Of a DNA stretch of 64,000 nt, positions 7,896 to 21,977 are shown piece after piece; the first letter of the stretch is position 1; each line of letters starts with the position of its first letter. The notes beneath the pieces are model-generated. The model saw only the letters and a program-made list of their open reading frames with translations, searched no databases and was not told the origin of the DNA. The DNA is from Geomonas sp. Red32 (GTDB lineage: Bacteria > Desulfobacterota > Desulfuromonadia > Geobacterales > Geobacteraceae): contig NZ_JAKLOY010000004.1 in the NCBI RefSeq assembly GCF_023652955.1, positions 372,001 to 436,000 of the forward strand, in the 5' to 3' direction. Position numbers and translations under genes: made by a program.

Positions 7896-10784
7896 TTAGC
7901 CGTCGAGCATCTGCCGGACCTTTCTCAAGAGCATGATCGGCTGGACCGGCTTCATGATGAACTCCTCGCCATGGGAGAGCTCGAGCTGGTCCAGCATCAT
8001 CTCCGCCGAATAGCCGCTGGAGAAGAGCACCTTCACCTGCGCGTCCATCCGGCGGATCTCGTCGAAGACCTCCTTCCCGTTCATCCGCGGCATGATCAGG
8101 TCGAGGATCACCAGTCCGATCGCCTCCCGGTTTTCCTTGAAACGCTCCACCGCCTCGCCGCCGTCGGCGGCCACGATCACCCGGTAGCCGTACTGGCCGA
8201 GGATCGACTCGATGAAGAAGCTCACCGAGGAATCGTCCTCGGCCACCAGGATGGTCTCGTCCCCCCCCTTGACCTGTTCGCCCACCGGGATCGTCTCGGC
8301 CGGCGCCTCCCCGCGTGCAAGCGGGAGGTAGACCCGGAAGGTGGTCCCCCGGCCGGGCGCGCTGTCGAGCTCGATAAAGCCGCCGTGCTGGGTGACGATG
8401 CCATGGACGATGGCCATGCCGAGCCCGGTCCCCTTCCCGAGCTCCTTGGTGGTGAAGAACGGCTCGAAGATCCGCTTGCTGGTCTGCTGGTCCATCCCCA
8501 CGCCGGTATCGGAGACCGAAAGGAGCACGTAGAGGCGCCCGTCCCGGCCGGCCTGCGCCGGGGCGGTGGCCACCGTCACCACCCCGCCCTTGGGCATGGC
8601 GTCGCGGGCATTGGTGATGAGGTTGATGAGTACCTGCTCGATCTGCCCCCGGTCGGCGTCCACCTGCAGATCCCCCACCCCGGGCTCGGATCTTAACTCC
8701 ACGTTCTCGCCGATGATCCTCACCAGGAACTTCTCCACCCCCAGGACGATGTCGTTCAGATCGAGGAGCTGCGGGTTCATCTCCTGCTTGCGGCTGAAGG
8801 TCAAAAGGGAGCGGGTGAGCTGGGAGGCCTTCTCGGCCGCCACCAGCATCTGGCCGACCTTCTCCTTGAGGGGGTCGTCCTGCTTCATCGCCTGCTCGAC
8901 CATGCTCCCGAAGCCGAGGATCACCATCAGGATGTTATTGAAGTCGTGGGCGATCCCTCCCGCCAGCTGTCCCACTGCCTCCAGCTTCTGGGAGTGGCGA
9001 AGCTGCTCCTCGAGCTGTTTCTGGCCGGTGACATCCAGGGCGACGGAAAGGATGCACGGCTGGTCGTGGACGGTGATCAGCTCGCCGTAGTACTCGCACT
9101 CGAGGCAGCGGCCGTCCTTGGCGGTGAACGGGAGCACCAGCCCCGCGATCCGGTCGATATCTCCCAACTGACCGAGGATCTGTTGCCGCGCCTGCGGCGA
9201 GATCCACCCAAGCTCCAGCGAGGTCCGTCCGATCACCTCCTCGCGGGAATACCCTGAGAGCTCCAGGAAGCGCTCGTTGACGTCGAGAAACCTCCCGTCC
9301 TTGGCATCGGTGATGCTCATGATCAGCGGGGCCAGCTGGAACGCCTTGGAGAATTTCTCCTCGCTAAGCCGTCCCGACAGCTCCGCCATCTGCCGCTCGG
9401 CGATCTCCTCCTCCAGGAGCACCGCCTGCTCCTGCAGGCTCTCCTGGGCCAGCTGGCGCTCGGCGATCTCCTCCTTGAGGGTCTCGGTCTGCTCCTGGAG
9501 CCTCGCCTCGGCCTGCACGCGGAAGGTGATGTCCCGGTTGCTCCCCCGGCGGCCGCTCGGCTCCCCGTCGGCCCCGTACACGTTGCGGCAGACGTGGGCC
9601 ATCCAGCGGATCTCGCCGTCGCGGGTGACGATCCGGAAATCGAGCTGGTGAGGGCCATCCTCCTCGTGAAGGTGCTCCTGGAAGCGGGGGAGGTCGTCGG
9701 GATGGATGATCCGGAGCATCAGGCCGGGGTCGTCGTAGAACTCGTCGCGGCTATACGTGGAGACCGCCTCGCAGCTGGGCGAGACCCACCGGAAGTTCCC
9801 CTCGGGATCGAGCCAGTACTCCCACGCGGCGGTGTGGTCGGCCACCGTCCGGTACCGTTCTTCGCTCGCCTCCAGCCGGCCGAACATCTCGGCCAGTTTT
9901 TTCTTCCCGAGCGCCAGCAAGGCGATCCCGAGCATCCAAATGATCCCGTAGGCGACCGCGGCGCTGGTCACCACCCTCCCGCTGTAGCCGGCGAAGATCG
10001 CCAGCGGCACCGTCACGCTGATCCCCCCGCGGAGGTCCCCCAGCCGGTACCCCTGGCTCGCGTGGCACTTGAGGCACCCCTCCTCCACCCTGAAGGGGCG
10101 CATGAGCCGCATCGAGGGGACGCCGCCGTCCTCGACCTCCGCGCTGACCTCCCGGGCCCCCTTCTCCAGGGCGGCCAAGGCCTGCTCCTCCCACGGGTCC
10201 GGTGCGTTGGCGGCCCGGATCGGGCGGGAGCTGGTGATGTGGCCGCGCACCATGGACTTCTCCCGGCCCGCCAGCTCGAAGACCTGGCGGGTCATGTAGG
10301 CCGGGTTCATCAGGGTGAGCCGCCGCCCGGAGGGGGTGGTGAGATCGCGCTCGGGGATGTGGGAGAGGTAGGGATTGGGTGGGGTCCGCTCGTCGACCGG
10401 GACGTAGACGCCGCCGTGGCTGGTGGCCCACTTCCGGTACAGGGTATCCTTCTCGAAGGCGACCCGCGCCTCGGCCCGGGCCATCTCCCTTACGTTGCGC
10501 CGCTCCTGCAGCCAGAGCCATCCGAAGGAGACCGCGATGGTGACCGTCCAGGCCGCCATCAATGCCGCGCCGTAGCCGCGCAGGCGGTGCGACCGGGAGG
10601 AGTCTCCCCCCGGCGTGCCACTTCCCCCGCGGTGCTGGTGGCTGTCCAAGCCGTGCTGCTGGCTTTTCTCGCGATATTGTTCGCTGCCCGAGCTGCGCTG
10701 ATCGCCCTGCATGCTGCGCTCTTCACTATCCTCGCGGTGCGGCTCGCTATCCTCGCGGTGCTGTCCGTTATCCTCGTTCTTCAT
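7896..10784 (-). CDS. Hybrid histidine kinase with periplasmic c-type heme domain
   Basis: 962 residues: a repetitive hydrophilic N-terminus (1-68), a transmembrane helix (about 70-92), a periplasmic DUF3365/Tll0287-like domain (about 110-262) with CLKCH at 237-241 that should bind heme c covalently, a second helix (about 268-292), a PAS domain, a coiled coil with two copies of EEIAERQ, a second PAS, HisKA (His613 in [11 protein letters not shown]), HATPase ([28 protein letters not shown]) and a receiver with Asp895 ([10 protein letters not shown]). A redox or gas sensor is the likely role, by analogy with heme-containing sensors of Geobacter. The ATG used gives an odd 68-residue cytoplasmic tail encoded by 21-bp repeats; a start closer to the first helix is possible. 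It lies 40 bases downstream of the kinase gene at 10825, so the two may share a transcript. Confidence 0.92.
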   Translation of the reverse strand: MKNEDNGQHREDSEPHREDSEERSMQGDQRSSGSEQYREKSQQHGLDSHQHRGGSGTPGGDSSRSHRLRGYGAALMAAWTVTIAVSFGWLWLQERRNVREMARAEARVAFEKDTLYRKWATSHGGVYVPVDERTPPNPYLSHIPERDLTTPSGRRLTLMNPAYMTRQVFELAGREKSMVRGHITSSRPIRAANAPDPWEEQALAALEKGAREVSAEVEDGGVPSMRLMRPFRVEEGCLKCHASQGYRLGDLRGGISVTVPLAIFAGYSGRVVTSAAVAYGIIWMLGIALLALGKKKLAEMFGRLEASEERYRTVADHTAAWEYWLDPEGNFRWVSPSCEAVSTYSRDEFYDDPGLMLRIIHPDDLPRFQEHLHEEDGPHQLDFRIVTRDGEIRWMAHVCRNVYGADGEPSGRRGSNRDITFRVQAEARLQEQTETLKEEIAERQLAQESLQEQAVLLEEEIAERQMAELSGRLSEEKFSKAFQLAPLIMSITDAKDGRFLDVNERFLELSGYSREEVIGRTSLELGWISPQARQQILGQLGDIDRIAGLVLPFTAKDGRCLECEYYGELITVHDQPCILSVALDVTGQKQLEEQLRHSQKLEAVGQLAGGIAHDFNNILMVILGFGSMVEQAMKQDDPLKEKVGQMLVAAEKASQLTRSLLTFSRKQEMNPQLLDLNDIVLGVEKFLVRIIGENVELRSEPGVGDLQVDADRGQIEQVLINLITNARDAMPKGGVVTVATAPAQAGRDGRLYVLLSVSDTGVGMDQQTSKRIFEPFFTTKELGKGTGLGMAIVHGIVTQHGGFIELDSAPGRGTTFRVYLPLARGEAPAETIPVGEQVKGGDETILVAEDDSSVSFFIESILGQYGYRVIVAADGGEAVERFKENREAIGLVILDLIMPRMNGKEVFDEIRRMDAQVKVLFSSGYSAEMMLDQLELSHGEEFIMKPVQPIMLLRKVRQMLDG
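10640..10776. repeat. Degenerate 21-bp tandem repeat inside the kinase 5' end
   Basis: TATCCTCGCGGTG recurs at 10727 and 10748 and as TATCCTCG at 10769, an exact 21-base period; more degenerate units can be followed leftwards to about 10640. On the minus strand it encodes heptad repeats of the form EDSEPHR at the start of the heme-domain kinase. Confidence 0.7.
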
Positions 10785-10824
10785 CTATAATTCCCGCTTC
10801 CTTTTTTCCGCCCGGCTCCGAGGC

Positions 10825-13800
10825 TCAAAAAGCTCCCCGGCTGATCGCTTCCCGCAGTGCCCCCACCGTGTACGGTTTCTGGATGAAACCGGCCACCCCC
10901 TTGCCGGAGAGCCGGGGTGCGATCTCCTGTTCGCTGTAGCCGCTGGACATGATGACCCGCACCCCCGGCTTGAGGCGCTGCAGCTCCTTCAGACACTGTT
11001 CGCCGTCCATGCGGGGCATGGTGAGGTCGAGGATCACCAGCTCCACCGGGTTGGCCTTGAAGATCTCCACCGCATGCTCCCCGTCCACCGCCTCGATGGC
11101 GGAGTAGCCGAGCTGGCCGAGCATCTCCACCCCGACCCGGCGGACCGCCTCCTCGTCGTCGACCAGCAGGACCTTCCCCCCCCGCGGCAGGAGGCTCTCC
11201 CGGGCAGCCGGCTGCTCGGTCTGGTCGTGGGTTTCCCGGTAAGCGTCGAGAAGCTCCGCCACCCGGCGGCTGGCAGGCAAAAGGATGCTGACCGTCGCCC
11301 CGCGGCTGGGCTCGCTCGTCACCCGCACGCTCCCCTTGTGCCCCTTCACGATCCCGAGTACCGCCGCCATCCCGAGCCCGCGGCCGGTGAACTTGGTGGT
11401 GAAGAAGGGATCGAAGAGCCGCTCGAGGGTCTCCTTCTCCATCCCGCAGCCGGTGTCGCGCACCTCCAGCACCACGTAGCGCCCCTCGGCGAGCTTCTCG
11501 TCGTGCCAGTCGCGGCGCAGGGCCTCCCGGTCGCAGTCGGCCACCCTGGTGGAGATGGCAATGATGCCGCTCTCGTCGCCGAGCGCCTCGGAGGCGTTGA
11601 GCACCAGGTTCATCACGATCTGCCGCAGCTGGGCGGCGTCGGCCTCCAGGGGAGGGAGCGGCTTCTCCAGCTCGAGGACCAGTTGAGCCTTCTTGGATAC
11701 CGAAGCCTGCAGCAGGTGGAGCATGTTATCCAAAAGGAGGTTCAGATCCACGATCTCCACCATGAAGCGCCCCTTGCCGGAGTAGGCGAGCATCTGCTTG
11801 GTGAGATCGGCGGCCCGCTTGGAGGCCTCCTGGATGCGGTGCAGGTTCTCGAGCACCGGGGATTGGGCGCTGAGCTGCATGGACGCCAGGTCGGCGTTGC
11901 CGATGATGGCCATCAGGATGTTGTTGAAGTCGTGGGCGATCCCCCCCGCCAGCACGCCGAGGCTCTCCAGCTTCTGGGCGTGCAAAAGCTGCTGCTCGAG
12001 CTCGGCCTTCTGCTTTCTCTCCGTGATGTCGCGAGTGATGCCGTGGTACCCCGCCACCCTCCCGGCGTGATCGCGTTCGACGGTCGCGGTCACCTCGGTC
12101 CAGATCAGCCTGCCGTCCTTGCAGCGCTGCTGGATCTCCATCACCGTCGGTCCCCCCGCATCCGGCTGGGTGGGATCGGCCTCCTGATGGAGCTTGTCCA
12201 TGATGGTCTGGCTCCCCTCCTCGGTGGTCAGCTCGAAGATCGTCCGCCCGACCATCTCGTGGGAGGGGTACCCCCTCAGTTTCTCGTCGGCGGGGCTCAG
12301 GTAGGTGATCCGGTAACCGGCGTCGAGCTTCCATACCACGTCCGAGACGTCCTCGGTCAAGAGCCGGTAGTGGGCCTCCCGGTCCCGCAGCTGCGACTCC
12401 ATCGACTTTCTCTCCGCGATGTCGTGAATGATCCAGAGGGCCCCCTCCTCGGGGCGGTCCACGGAGATGGCCTGCCCGATCAGGTGGCACCAGCGCGGGA
12501 TCCCCCCCTTGGCGGCAAGCTCCAGGTCGGCGCTGAAGACCTCCCCCCGGGAGATCAGCGCCCCCCACCAGACCTCGCCGCTCCCCGCCGCCGCGTCGAC
12601 ATGGAAGCTGGCGGTTGCGAGCCCCACCGTCTCCCCCGGCTCGTAGCCGAGGATGCGGTCGAAGGCGGGGTTGGCCATCTCCACCTTCCCGTTTTTCACC
12701 AGGCAGACCCCCACCGGCATGTTGGCGAGGATGATGCGCTGCTGGTTGGCAAGCTGCTCGAGCTGGCGGGTCCGCTGCTCCACCCGCAACTCCAGGGAGT
12801 CGTTCAACTGCTTGAGGGCCTTTACGAGCTGGTCGATCCTTCCCCCCATCTGCTGGAAATTCCCCACCAGGTTGCTCGTTTCCTCCAGGCCGCTCACCGG
12901 CCACTCCACCGCCTCGCCGCTGCCAATCCGCGCGGGGAGGTCGTGGGTAACCAGGGAGAGCTTTTCCAGGGTACGGACCAGGGCGCGGCTCAAGAGCTCC
13001 GCGAGGGCGAGCGAGATGAGGAGGATGGCAAACAGCAGGGTGAACTTTTGCGTGTAGCTGTCGTTGAGCCGCATCTGGAAGGGGGCCACCGGCTGTTCGA
13101 GGACCAGCCTCCACTCCGCCAGCTGGCCGATGGTGGCCTGGGAAACGTAGTAGGATTTACGCCACCGTTCGGCCGCCGGGGTGTTGGGGGGAAGGTTCGG
13201 AATCCATTCGCTGATGGTGCCGTCCAGGCGGGTGAGCTTTCCGGGGCCGCGGACGAAGGGGGCCATCACCCCCAACTCCTTACGGTTGGTCATCACCACC
13301 TTTCCGTTGCGGTCCAGGAGGGTGTAGAGCAGGCCGCTGCGCCCCGAGGCGTGGTCGAGCAGTTCCTTTATGTACTGAAGGCTCAGGACCCCGATGACGT
13401 AGCCGTGGTACTCCTTTCCCACCACCACCGGGGCGACCACCGAGACCACCGGGGCCGGCGACCCGACCCTCCCCATGTAGATGTCGGAGAGCATCGGTTT
13501 GAGGGTCCGCTTCATGACCGGGATGAAGGGGCGGTCGGCGAAGCTCCTGCCGAGGTTGGGGGCCCCGAGCTCGTCCCGCAGCGGGTCGAAGGCGACGGTG
13601 ACCGCCTCCCCGTCGAGGAGCCCCATCCGGAGAAAATTGGGATCGGAGCCGCGTGCCCACTCGAGGCGGGACTGCATCTCGCGGTGGGCCGTGGTGCCGG
13701 CGATCTCGGCCAGCCGGTTGATCACCCGCTGCCGGTTGCCCACCCAGGTCTCCATGAGGCGGCTCTTGTCGGCGATGTCCGCCATGAGCCCGGCGCGGAT

Positions 13801-14409
13801 GGTGTGGTCCACCTCGGTAAAGTCGGAGCGGCAGCCGATCACCAGGAGGATCAGCCCGGGTCCCAAGACGAACAGGGCCAACAGGTTGGAGAGCACCTCC
13901 CTGAACGGAACGGTGACCTCCCGGGAGCGGAAGGAGTAGCCGGTGATCAGCATGCGCGCCACGATGGCGTTGGCGATGCCGTTGACCGACTGCTTGATCA
14001 TGATCATCTTGACCATGTTCCACGGGACATGCATGGCAACATGGTAGAAGAGGTAGACGAGCGGCATGCCGATGAACAGCCAGTAGAGGGCGTCCCCCGG
14101 GACCATACCGATCTTGCGGCGCCTGAGAAGACCCACCACCGCCACCTCGGCGGTCATGATGACGATCGCGTAGGGATGGTTCCAAAGGACGAAGGTATAG
14201 CCGGAGATGACGGCGGAGGCGATGAGGGCGGGGGCAAAGCCGAAAAACTGGAGGGCGAGGAGGGCGAAGATGCTGCCGAAGAGGAAATCGATGTTGAGAA
14301 AGAGGGTGACCTTGAGATAGTTTCCGGCCAGGCCGGCTACGCACAGCGCCAATAACAGGAGGGGGTCCCTCCCTATCCACCCGCCACCTCTACCGGGTTC
14401 AACCGCCAT
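10825..14409 (-). CDS. Hybrid histidine kinase with multi-helix membrane domain and Cache sensor
   Basis: 1194 residues. The N-terminus (about 15-225) holds some six to seven transmembrane helices in a block I cannot assign to a named family ([44 protein letters not shown]). A periplasmic dCache-like domain (about 235-430) and another helix (about 445-467) follow, then two PAS domains, HisKA (His826 in [13 protein letters not shown]), HATPase ([30 protein letters not shown]) and a receiver (Asp1128 in [10 protein letters not shown]). The ATG is preceded by a G-rich ribosome binding site. The membrane block and Cache domain are shared with the kinase at 57314, so the two are paralogous sensors with different output wiring. 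Ligand unknown; Cache domains usually bind small organic acids or amino acids. Confidence 0.93.
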   Translation of the reverse strand: MAVEPGRGGGWIGRDPLLLLALCVAGLAGNYLKVTLFLNIDFLFGSIFALLALQFFGFAPALIASAVISGYTFVLWNHPYAIVIMTAEVAVVGLLRRRKIGMVPGDALYWLFIGMPLVYLFYHVAMHVPWNMVKMIMIKQSVNGIANAIVARMLITGYSFRSREVTVPFREVLSNLLALFVLGPGLILLVIGCRSDFTEVDHTIRAGLMADIADKSRLMETWVGNRQRVINRLAEIAGTTAHREMQSRLEWARGSDPNFLRMGLLDGEAVTVAFDPLRDELGAPNLGRSFADRPFIPVMKRTLKPMLSDIYMGRVGSPAPVVSVVAPVVVGKEYHGYVIGVLSLQYIKELLDHASGRSGLLYTLLDRNGKVVMTNRKELGVMAPFVRGPGKLTRLDGTISEWIPNLPPNTPAAERWRKSYYVSQATIGQLAEWRLVLEQPVAPFQMRLNDSYTQKFTLLFAILLISLALAELLSRALVRTLEKLSLVTHDLPARIGSGEAVEWPVSGLEETSNLVGNFQQMGGRIDQLVKALKQLNDSLELRVEQRTRQLEQLANQQRIILANMPVGVCLVKNGKVEMANPAFDRILGYEPGETVGLATASFHVDAAAGSGEVWWGALISRGEVFSADLELAAKGGIPRWCHLIGQAISVDRPEEGALWIIHDIAERKSMESQLRDREAHYRLLTEDVSDVVWKLDAGYRITYLSPADEKLRGYPSHEMVGRTIFELTTEEGSQTIMDKLHQEADPTQPDAGGPTVMEIQQRCKDGRLIWTEVTATVERDHAGRVAGYHGITRDITERKQKAELEQQLLHAQKLESLGVLAGGIAHDFNNILMAIIGNADLASMQLSAQSPVLENLHRIQEASKRAADLTKQMLAYSGKGRFMVEIVDLNLLLDNMLHLLQASVSKKAQLVLELEKPLPPLEADAAQLRQIVMNLVLNASEALGDESGIIAISTRVADCDREALRRDWHDEKLAEGRYVVLEVRDTGCGMEKETLERLFDPFFTTKFTGRGLGMAAVLGIVKGHKGSVRVTSEPSRGATVSILLPASRRVAELLDAYRETHDQTEQPAARESLLPRGGKVLLVDDEEAVRRVGVEMLGQLGYSAIEAVDGEHAVEIFKANPVELVILDLTMPRMDGEQCLKELQRLKPGVRVIMSSGYSEQEIAPRLSGKGVAGFIQKPYTVGALREAISRGAF

Positions 14410-14951
14410 GATTGCCCCCCATCGGACCGCGCGGCCTGCTCTTCCGGTTCGCGCACGGCGACAGTCAATTCAGAGTTGGACAGTTAAAACAAATTCATTC
14501 ACACAGCAAGGCAATACATTCCAGGGGCCGGGGTCATCACGGAAGCCGCCACTTGATTTCAGATGGCGGCCGGAACAATTAAATACCACAAATAAAGAAA
14601 AAGGGACAATTAATTTACTTTAAAGTCAATGAGCAGCGGACGAAACCTTCGCTAGTTCTATTCGGCAGCAAGGTGCGGATTTTAAGACTGAATCAGTTTA
14701 GCAGCTAAAAGATAGCGGTCAAATTTTAATTTTTCCGTATTCAAAGCGGGGCCTCCCTTTCGGTGACCTGATTCCAATCCTACTCCTCCCCCGCCCCCCG
14801 CCTGGCCATTCCCGCCGCCCCGGCCTCCCGGCAATTCCCTGCCAGGGGGCGTCCGCGGCGAATCCGTTAAAGATAACGCCGCCATGTCCGATACATGAAC
14901 CACGCCCCCCCCAGTCCCGGTCCGCCGAAACTTCCAGCAACAGGTGCCCTG
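14410..14951. other. Divergent intergenic region, A+T-rich
   Basis: Separates two divergently transcribed kinase genes and must carry promoters for both. The middle (about 14480-14760) is A+T-rich compared with the flanking genes. Its short open frames have no recognisable content. No palindromic operator, sigma54 site or riboswitch motif was recognised. Confidence 0.5.
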
Positions 14952-18685
<3,734 letters not shown>

Positions 18686-18686
<1 letters not shown>

Positions 18687-19666
18687 TGAGCAGAAAGGTG
18701 AGCGGACAGGAAAAAAAGCAAAGGGTACTGATCGTGGACGACACCCCGGCCAACGTCGAGGTCCTCCACAGGATCCTCAGGGGGGATTACGCGCTCTTTT
18801 TCGCCGGTAACGGTGCCAACGCCATCAAGGTCGCCCAGCGGGAGCGGCCGGACCTGATCCTTTTGGACGTGATGATGCCGGACGTGGACGGTTACCAGGT
18901 CTGTGCCGCGCTCAAAAGCGACGAGCGGACCCGTGACATCCCGGTCATCTTCATCACCGCCATGGAGAGTGTGGAGAACGAGGCCAGAGGGCTCGACTGC
19001 GGTGCCATCGACTACCTGACCAAGCCGATCAGTCCCCCCATCGTGAAGGCCCGGGTGAGAAACCACCTGGAGTCCAAGCGGAAAAGCGACGTGCTGGAGG
19101 CGCTCACCGCCGAGCTCAGGGAAAAGAACCGGCAACTGGCGGTCCTCGCCCGGGAGGACGGCCTGACCGGTGTCGCCAACCGCCGCTGCTTCAACACGGT
19201 GCTCGAGGCCGAGATCAACCGTGCCATCCGGACCGGGCAGTGCCTTTCCCTCATCATGTGCGACGTCGATCATTTCAAAAGGTACAACGACCACTTCGGA
19301 CATCCGGCCGGCGACCGCTGCCTGGCAATCATCGGGGAGCTCCTGCGCACCACCTTCCGGCGCGCCGGCGATCTCCCGGCGCGCTACGGAGGGGAGGAGT
19401 TCGCTGTCATCCTTCCCGACACCTCCCCCGGCCAGGCCTTCCACCTGGCGGAGAAGTTCCGGGAGGAGCTGATCCGCCGGGCCATCCCCCACGCCGAATC
19501 CGAAGTTTCCGGGGTGGTCACCACCAGCATCGGGGTGGCCGGGGGGGTACCGGCGAGGGAACAGGACGCGCAGTGGTTGGTGACGGAAGCGGATCGGGCG
19601 CTGTACCTCGCCAAAGAACGCGGCAGGAACCGGACCATGATGGCCGATCCCGCTTCCCCCCGCTAG
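18686..19666 (+). CDS. Response regulator diguanylate cyclase (REC-GGDEF)
   Basis: 326 residues. A receiver (about 12-128: IVDDTP, Asp in LDVMMPDVDG, TKP) is joined by a helix to a GGDEF domain (about 165-320) with an intact active-site YGGEEF and, five residues before it, an RxxD inhibitory site (RAGD). It should make c-di-GMP when the receiver is phosphorylated and be product-inhibited. The ATG shares one base with the stop of the upstream HPt kinase (TGATG), so the two are translationally coupled and very probably one signalling pathway: Cache ligand, phosphorelay, c-di-GMP. The last four bases overlap the convergent PII-like gene. Confidence 0.95.
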
Positions 19667-19965
19667 GAGAGCACCTCCAGGTACGGCCGGATCGCGATGC
19701 GGCAATCGCCCGGGCGGTCGGTCCTGGCCAGGGAGCCGATGGCGTCGATGATCTTCTCCACCGAATCGTCCGCCGAGACGATCTCCAGTTTCACCTTCCC
19801 GGCGACCTTGGCCACGAATTGGGCCCCGCGGAAGACCATCACCGGTCCGCGGTCGGCGTGGCAGGTCACCGGGCTCTCCATGAAATCCGCCACTCCCATC
19901 TCGTCCAGCGCGTTGCGCACGTCCTGCAGCTTCAGCTTTTGGATCACCGCTTCGATCAGTTTCAT
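19663..19965 (-). CDS. PII-like (GlnB superfamily) regulatory protein
   Basis: A 100-residue protein that aligns along its length with PII: beta strand MKLIEAVIQK, helix DVRNALDEMGV, T-loop region with the family's shape but changed sequence (CHADRGPVMVFRGAQF), KVKLEIVSAD, and the C-terminal strand. The T-loop lacks the uridylylated Tyr of GlnB, and the B-loop TGKIGDGKIF of classical PII is replaced by DRPGDCRIAI. It is thus a divergent PII-like protein that probably binds a nucleotide or ion rather than sensing 2-oxoglutarate in the usual way. The start at 19965 is supported by GAGGTG seven bases upstream. No ammonium transporter or glutamine synthetase gene is adjacent, so the partner is unknown. 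Confidence 0.8.
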   Translation of the reverse strand: MKLIEAVIQKLKLQDVRNALDEMGVADFMESPVTCHADRGPVMVFRGAQFVAKVAGKVKLEIVSADDSVEKIIDAIGSLARTDRPGDCRIAIRPYLEVLS

Positions 19966-20160
19966 AGCGTCACCTCTTCCGCGAGGAGATGGACCTCGCT
20001 CGTCTTTGTGCTGAGACATCGAGGTGGACGGTTACATGACGCGTGCCAAAACGGCTGCCGCTGTTATCGCCTGCAGTTACGGCAGGTTAGCGCCGGAGCC
20101 CGGAGGCGGGAGAAGGACGCTGCCGCCAAGTTGGGCAGGGAGGCGGCCGCTGCCCGGGAT

Positions 20161-21063
20161 TTACTCATTCTCAAGGGGCTCCGCCTCCACCCCGAAGAGC
20201 TCCAGAAAGGCGCGGGCGGCCTTGGAGAGGTAACGCGCCTTGTGGTAGACGGCGAAGAGCTCCCGCTTGAGCGGGGCGCCCTCCAGCGGGAGCGCGACCA
20301 GCAGCCCGCGCGCGAGCTCCCCGTGGACGACGTGGCGGGAAACGATGGAAACCCCAAGCCCCGCGGCCACCGCCTGCTTGAGCCCCTCGGTGGTGCCAAG
20401 CTCCATGGTGTCCCTGGGCGTCACCTGGCTGGAGGCGAGGAGCCCGGAAACGAGCCGCCAGGTCCCCGCCCCTCGGCTGGAGAGGACAAAGACCTCCCCG
20501 GCAAGCTCCCCCAGGTGGACCGGCCGCTTGCGCCCCGCCCAGCGATGACCGGGGGGGACAATCAGCAGCAGGTCGTCGGTCATGAACCGGCGGAAGACGA
20601 GCCGCTCGTCCGCCCGCTTTTCCCCGACGAAGCCGGCCTCCAGGGTGTTGTCGAGCACCTGCTCCAGGATCTGGTTGCGGAAACCGGTGGCGACCGAGAT
20701 CTCCACCCCGGGGGCGAGCTTCCGGAAGCGCGCGAGCATCTCCGGCAGGATGTAGGTGGCGATGGTGACGCTCCCGCCGATCCTCAGCTTTCCCCCGGTC
20801 AGATCGGAGAGCTCTCCGATCCGCAGCTTGGCCTGCTCGAGCAAGGCGAAGGCCGCCGAGGTCGCCTGGTAGAGGATCTCCCCCGCCCGGGTCAGCATCA
20901 CCTTTCTCCCCACCCGGTCGAAAAGCGGCTCTCCGTAGTACGCTTCGAGATGCTTGACGTGCTTGCTTACGCCCGGCTGGGTGAGGTGCAAAAGGTCCGC
21001 GGCCTTGGTGAAGCTCTGGCACTGGGCGGCGGCGTGGAATATCCTGAGTCTGTTGAGATTCAT
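20161..21063 (-). CDS. LysR-family transcriptional regulator
   Basis: 300 residues from the ATG at 21063, giving the standard LysR N-terminus MNLNRLRIFHAAAQCQSFTK with the winged helix-turn-helix (AADLLHLTQPGVSKHVKHLE) and then a periplasmic-binding-like effector domain (about 90-290; GKLRIGGSVTIATYILPEML). An in-frame ATG and TTG upstream would only add a short unstructured tail; none has a good ribosome binding site. It resembles CysB/CysL-type regulators. It is divergent from a LysE-type exporter, the classical arrangement in which the regulator senses the exported amino acid or analogue and activates the exporter. The shared intergenic region holds a perfect T-N11-A dyad. Confidence 0.92.
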   Translation of the reverse strand: MNLNRLRIFHAAAQCQSFTKAADLLHLTQPGVSKHVKHLEAYYGEPLFDRVGRKVMLTRAGEILYQATSAAFALLEQAKLRIGELSDLTGGKLRIGGSVTIATYILPEMLARFRKLAPGVEISVATGFRNQILEQVLDNTLEAGFVGEKRADERLVFRRFMTDDLLLIVPPGHRWAGRKRPVHLGELAGEVFVLSSRGAGTWRLVSGLLASSQVTPRDTMELGTTEGLKQAVAAGLGVSIVSRHVVHGELARGLLVALPLEGAPLKRELFAVYHKARYLSKAARAFLELFGVEAEPLENE

Positions 21064-21095
21064 GGAGGGAAGCATAACACAGGGTAATGCCAAAG

Positions 21096-21110
21096 ATGAA
21101 TTCTATTCAT
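21096..21110. promoter_or_regulatory. LysR-type T-N11-A operator
   Basis: Perfect inverted repeat ATGAAT-tct-ATTCAT in the lysR-lysE divergent region; within it T97 and A109 are 11 bases apart, the LysR binding signature. It is 33 bases from the regulator start and about 70 bases from the exporter start, suited to autorepression and activation. Confidence 0.65.
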
Positions 21111-21181
21111 TTGCGCAATGAGTGAAGGAGACATACTATCTGCATCAGGAAGGAAGTGAGAGGGAAGTCACTGGAGGGAGA

Positions 21182-21793
21182 ATGAAACTGTACCCGGTCT
21201 ATCTCGTCATTGCCGCCGTCACCGTACTGAGTCCGGGCCCCGGCGTGGTGATGACGCTGACCAATGCGCTGCAATTAGGAGTGAGAGCGGCCTTCGGCGG
21301 GATCTTCGGGATCGCGGCCGGAGCACTGGTCATCGCGGCCTTCTCGGCCACCACCGTGGGGGTGCTCTTCGCGAGCTCCCCGGCCGCCTTCACGCTCCTC
21401 AAATTCGCCGGGGCAGGGTACCTCGCTTGGCTGGGGGTGCGGCTTTGGCGGGCGCCGCTGGTCCGCTTCGACGAGATCCCGGTCCGGCCCAAGGGGCACC
21501 GGCGGAAGTTCCTGGAGGGGATGACCCTGCAGTTCGGCAACCCCAAGGCGATCTTCTTTTTCCTATCGGTATTGCCGCAGTTCATCGACCGCGGCCAAAG
21601 CCCCTTTCCTCAGTACGCGCTGATGGCCCTGACCTACAGCCTGCTGATCGTGCTGATCCATGGCCTCTACGCCGTGGGCGCCCAGCGGACCCGCCCTTTC
21701 CTGACCTCGGCCAAGGGTGCAATGGTGATTAACCGCACCGGCGGCACCCTCTTCGTCGTCTTCGCCCTCCTCATGGCCACCGCCACACGATAG
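21182..21793 (+). CDS. LysE/RhtB-family amino acid exporter
   Basis: 203 residues from the ATG at 21182, which has GGAGGGAG immediately upstream; an earlier in-frame start lacks one. The protein has the five to six transmembrane helices of LysE/RhtB exporters, with the family motif near the N-terminus (TVLSPGPGVVMTLTNALQ), the GxxAG segment after the first helix, LKFAGAGYLAWLGVRLWR, and FLEGMTLQFGNPKAIFFFLS in the second half. Family members export amino acids or homoserine lactone-like compounds by proton antiport; the substrate cannot be read from sequence. Divergent from a LysR gene that probably controls it. Confidence 0.92.
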   Translation: MKLYPVYLVIAAVTVLSPGPGVVMTLTNALQLGVRAAFGGIFGIAAGALVIAAFSATTVGVLFASSPAAFTLLKFAGAGYLAWLGVRLWRAPLVRFDEIPVRPKGHRRKFLEGMTLQFGNPKAIFFFLSVLPQFIDRGQSPFPQYALMALTYSLLIVLIHGLYAVGAQRTRPFLTSAKGAMVINRTGGTLFVVFALLMATATR

Positions 21794-21824
21794 CCACGGA
21801 GAAACTACCGGAAGCCTAACCTGT

Positions 21825-21949
21825 GCCACGGAGACACGGAGATAAATCTGAGAAGTCTGTTTAGGTGTATCCCGATTATGTTTTCTCAGATTTTTCTCCG
21901 TGTCTCCGTGGCTACTGCCTTTCTCAGATTCTCTCCGTGCCTCCGTGGC
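21825..21949. repeat. MITE-like 30-bp inverted repeat plus a third degenerate arm
   Basis: Left arm 21825-21854 begins GCCACGGAGACACGGAGA and ends AATCTGAGAA; right arm 21883-21912 is its reverse complement with one mismatch in 30, separated by 28 bases. A third, slightly degenerate copy of the right arm lies at 21921-21949 and a fragment (CTCTCCGTGGCC) ends at about 21977. Transcribed, it would form a very stable hairpin between the convergent exporter and SDR genes. No transposase is present. Confidence 0.85.
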
Positions 21950-21977
21950 TACCACTTTCTCCGCCTCTCTCCGTGGC

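Noticed and set aside
10711-14355. Plus-strand open frame of 1214 codons opposite two kinase genes
   Set aside because: It is antisense to a complete hybrid kinase with all motifs; the translation is Arg/Gly/His/Asp-rich without any domain, as expected from high G+C third positions on the other strand.
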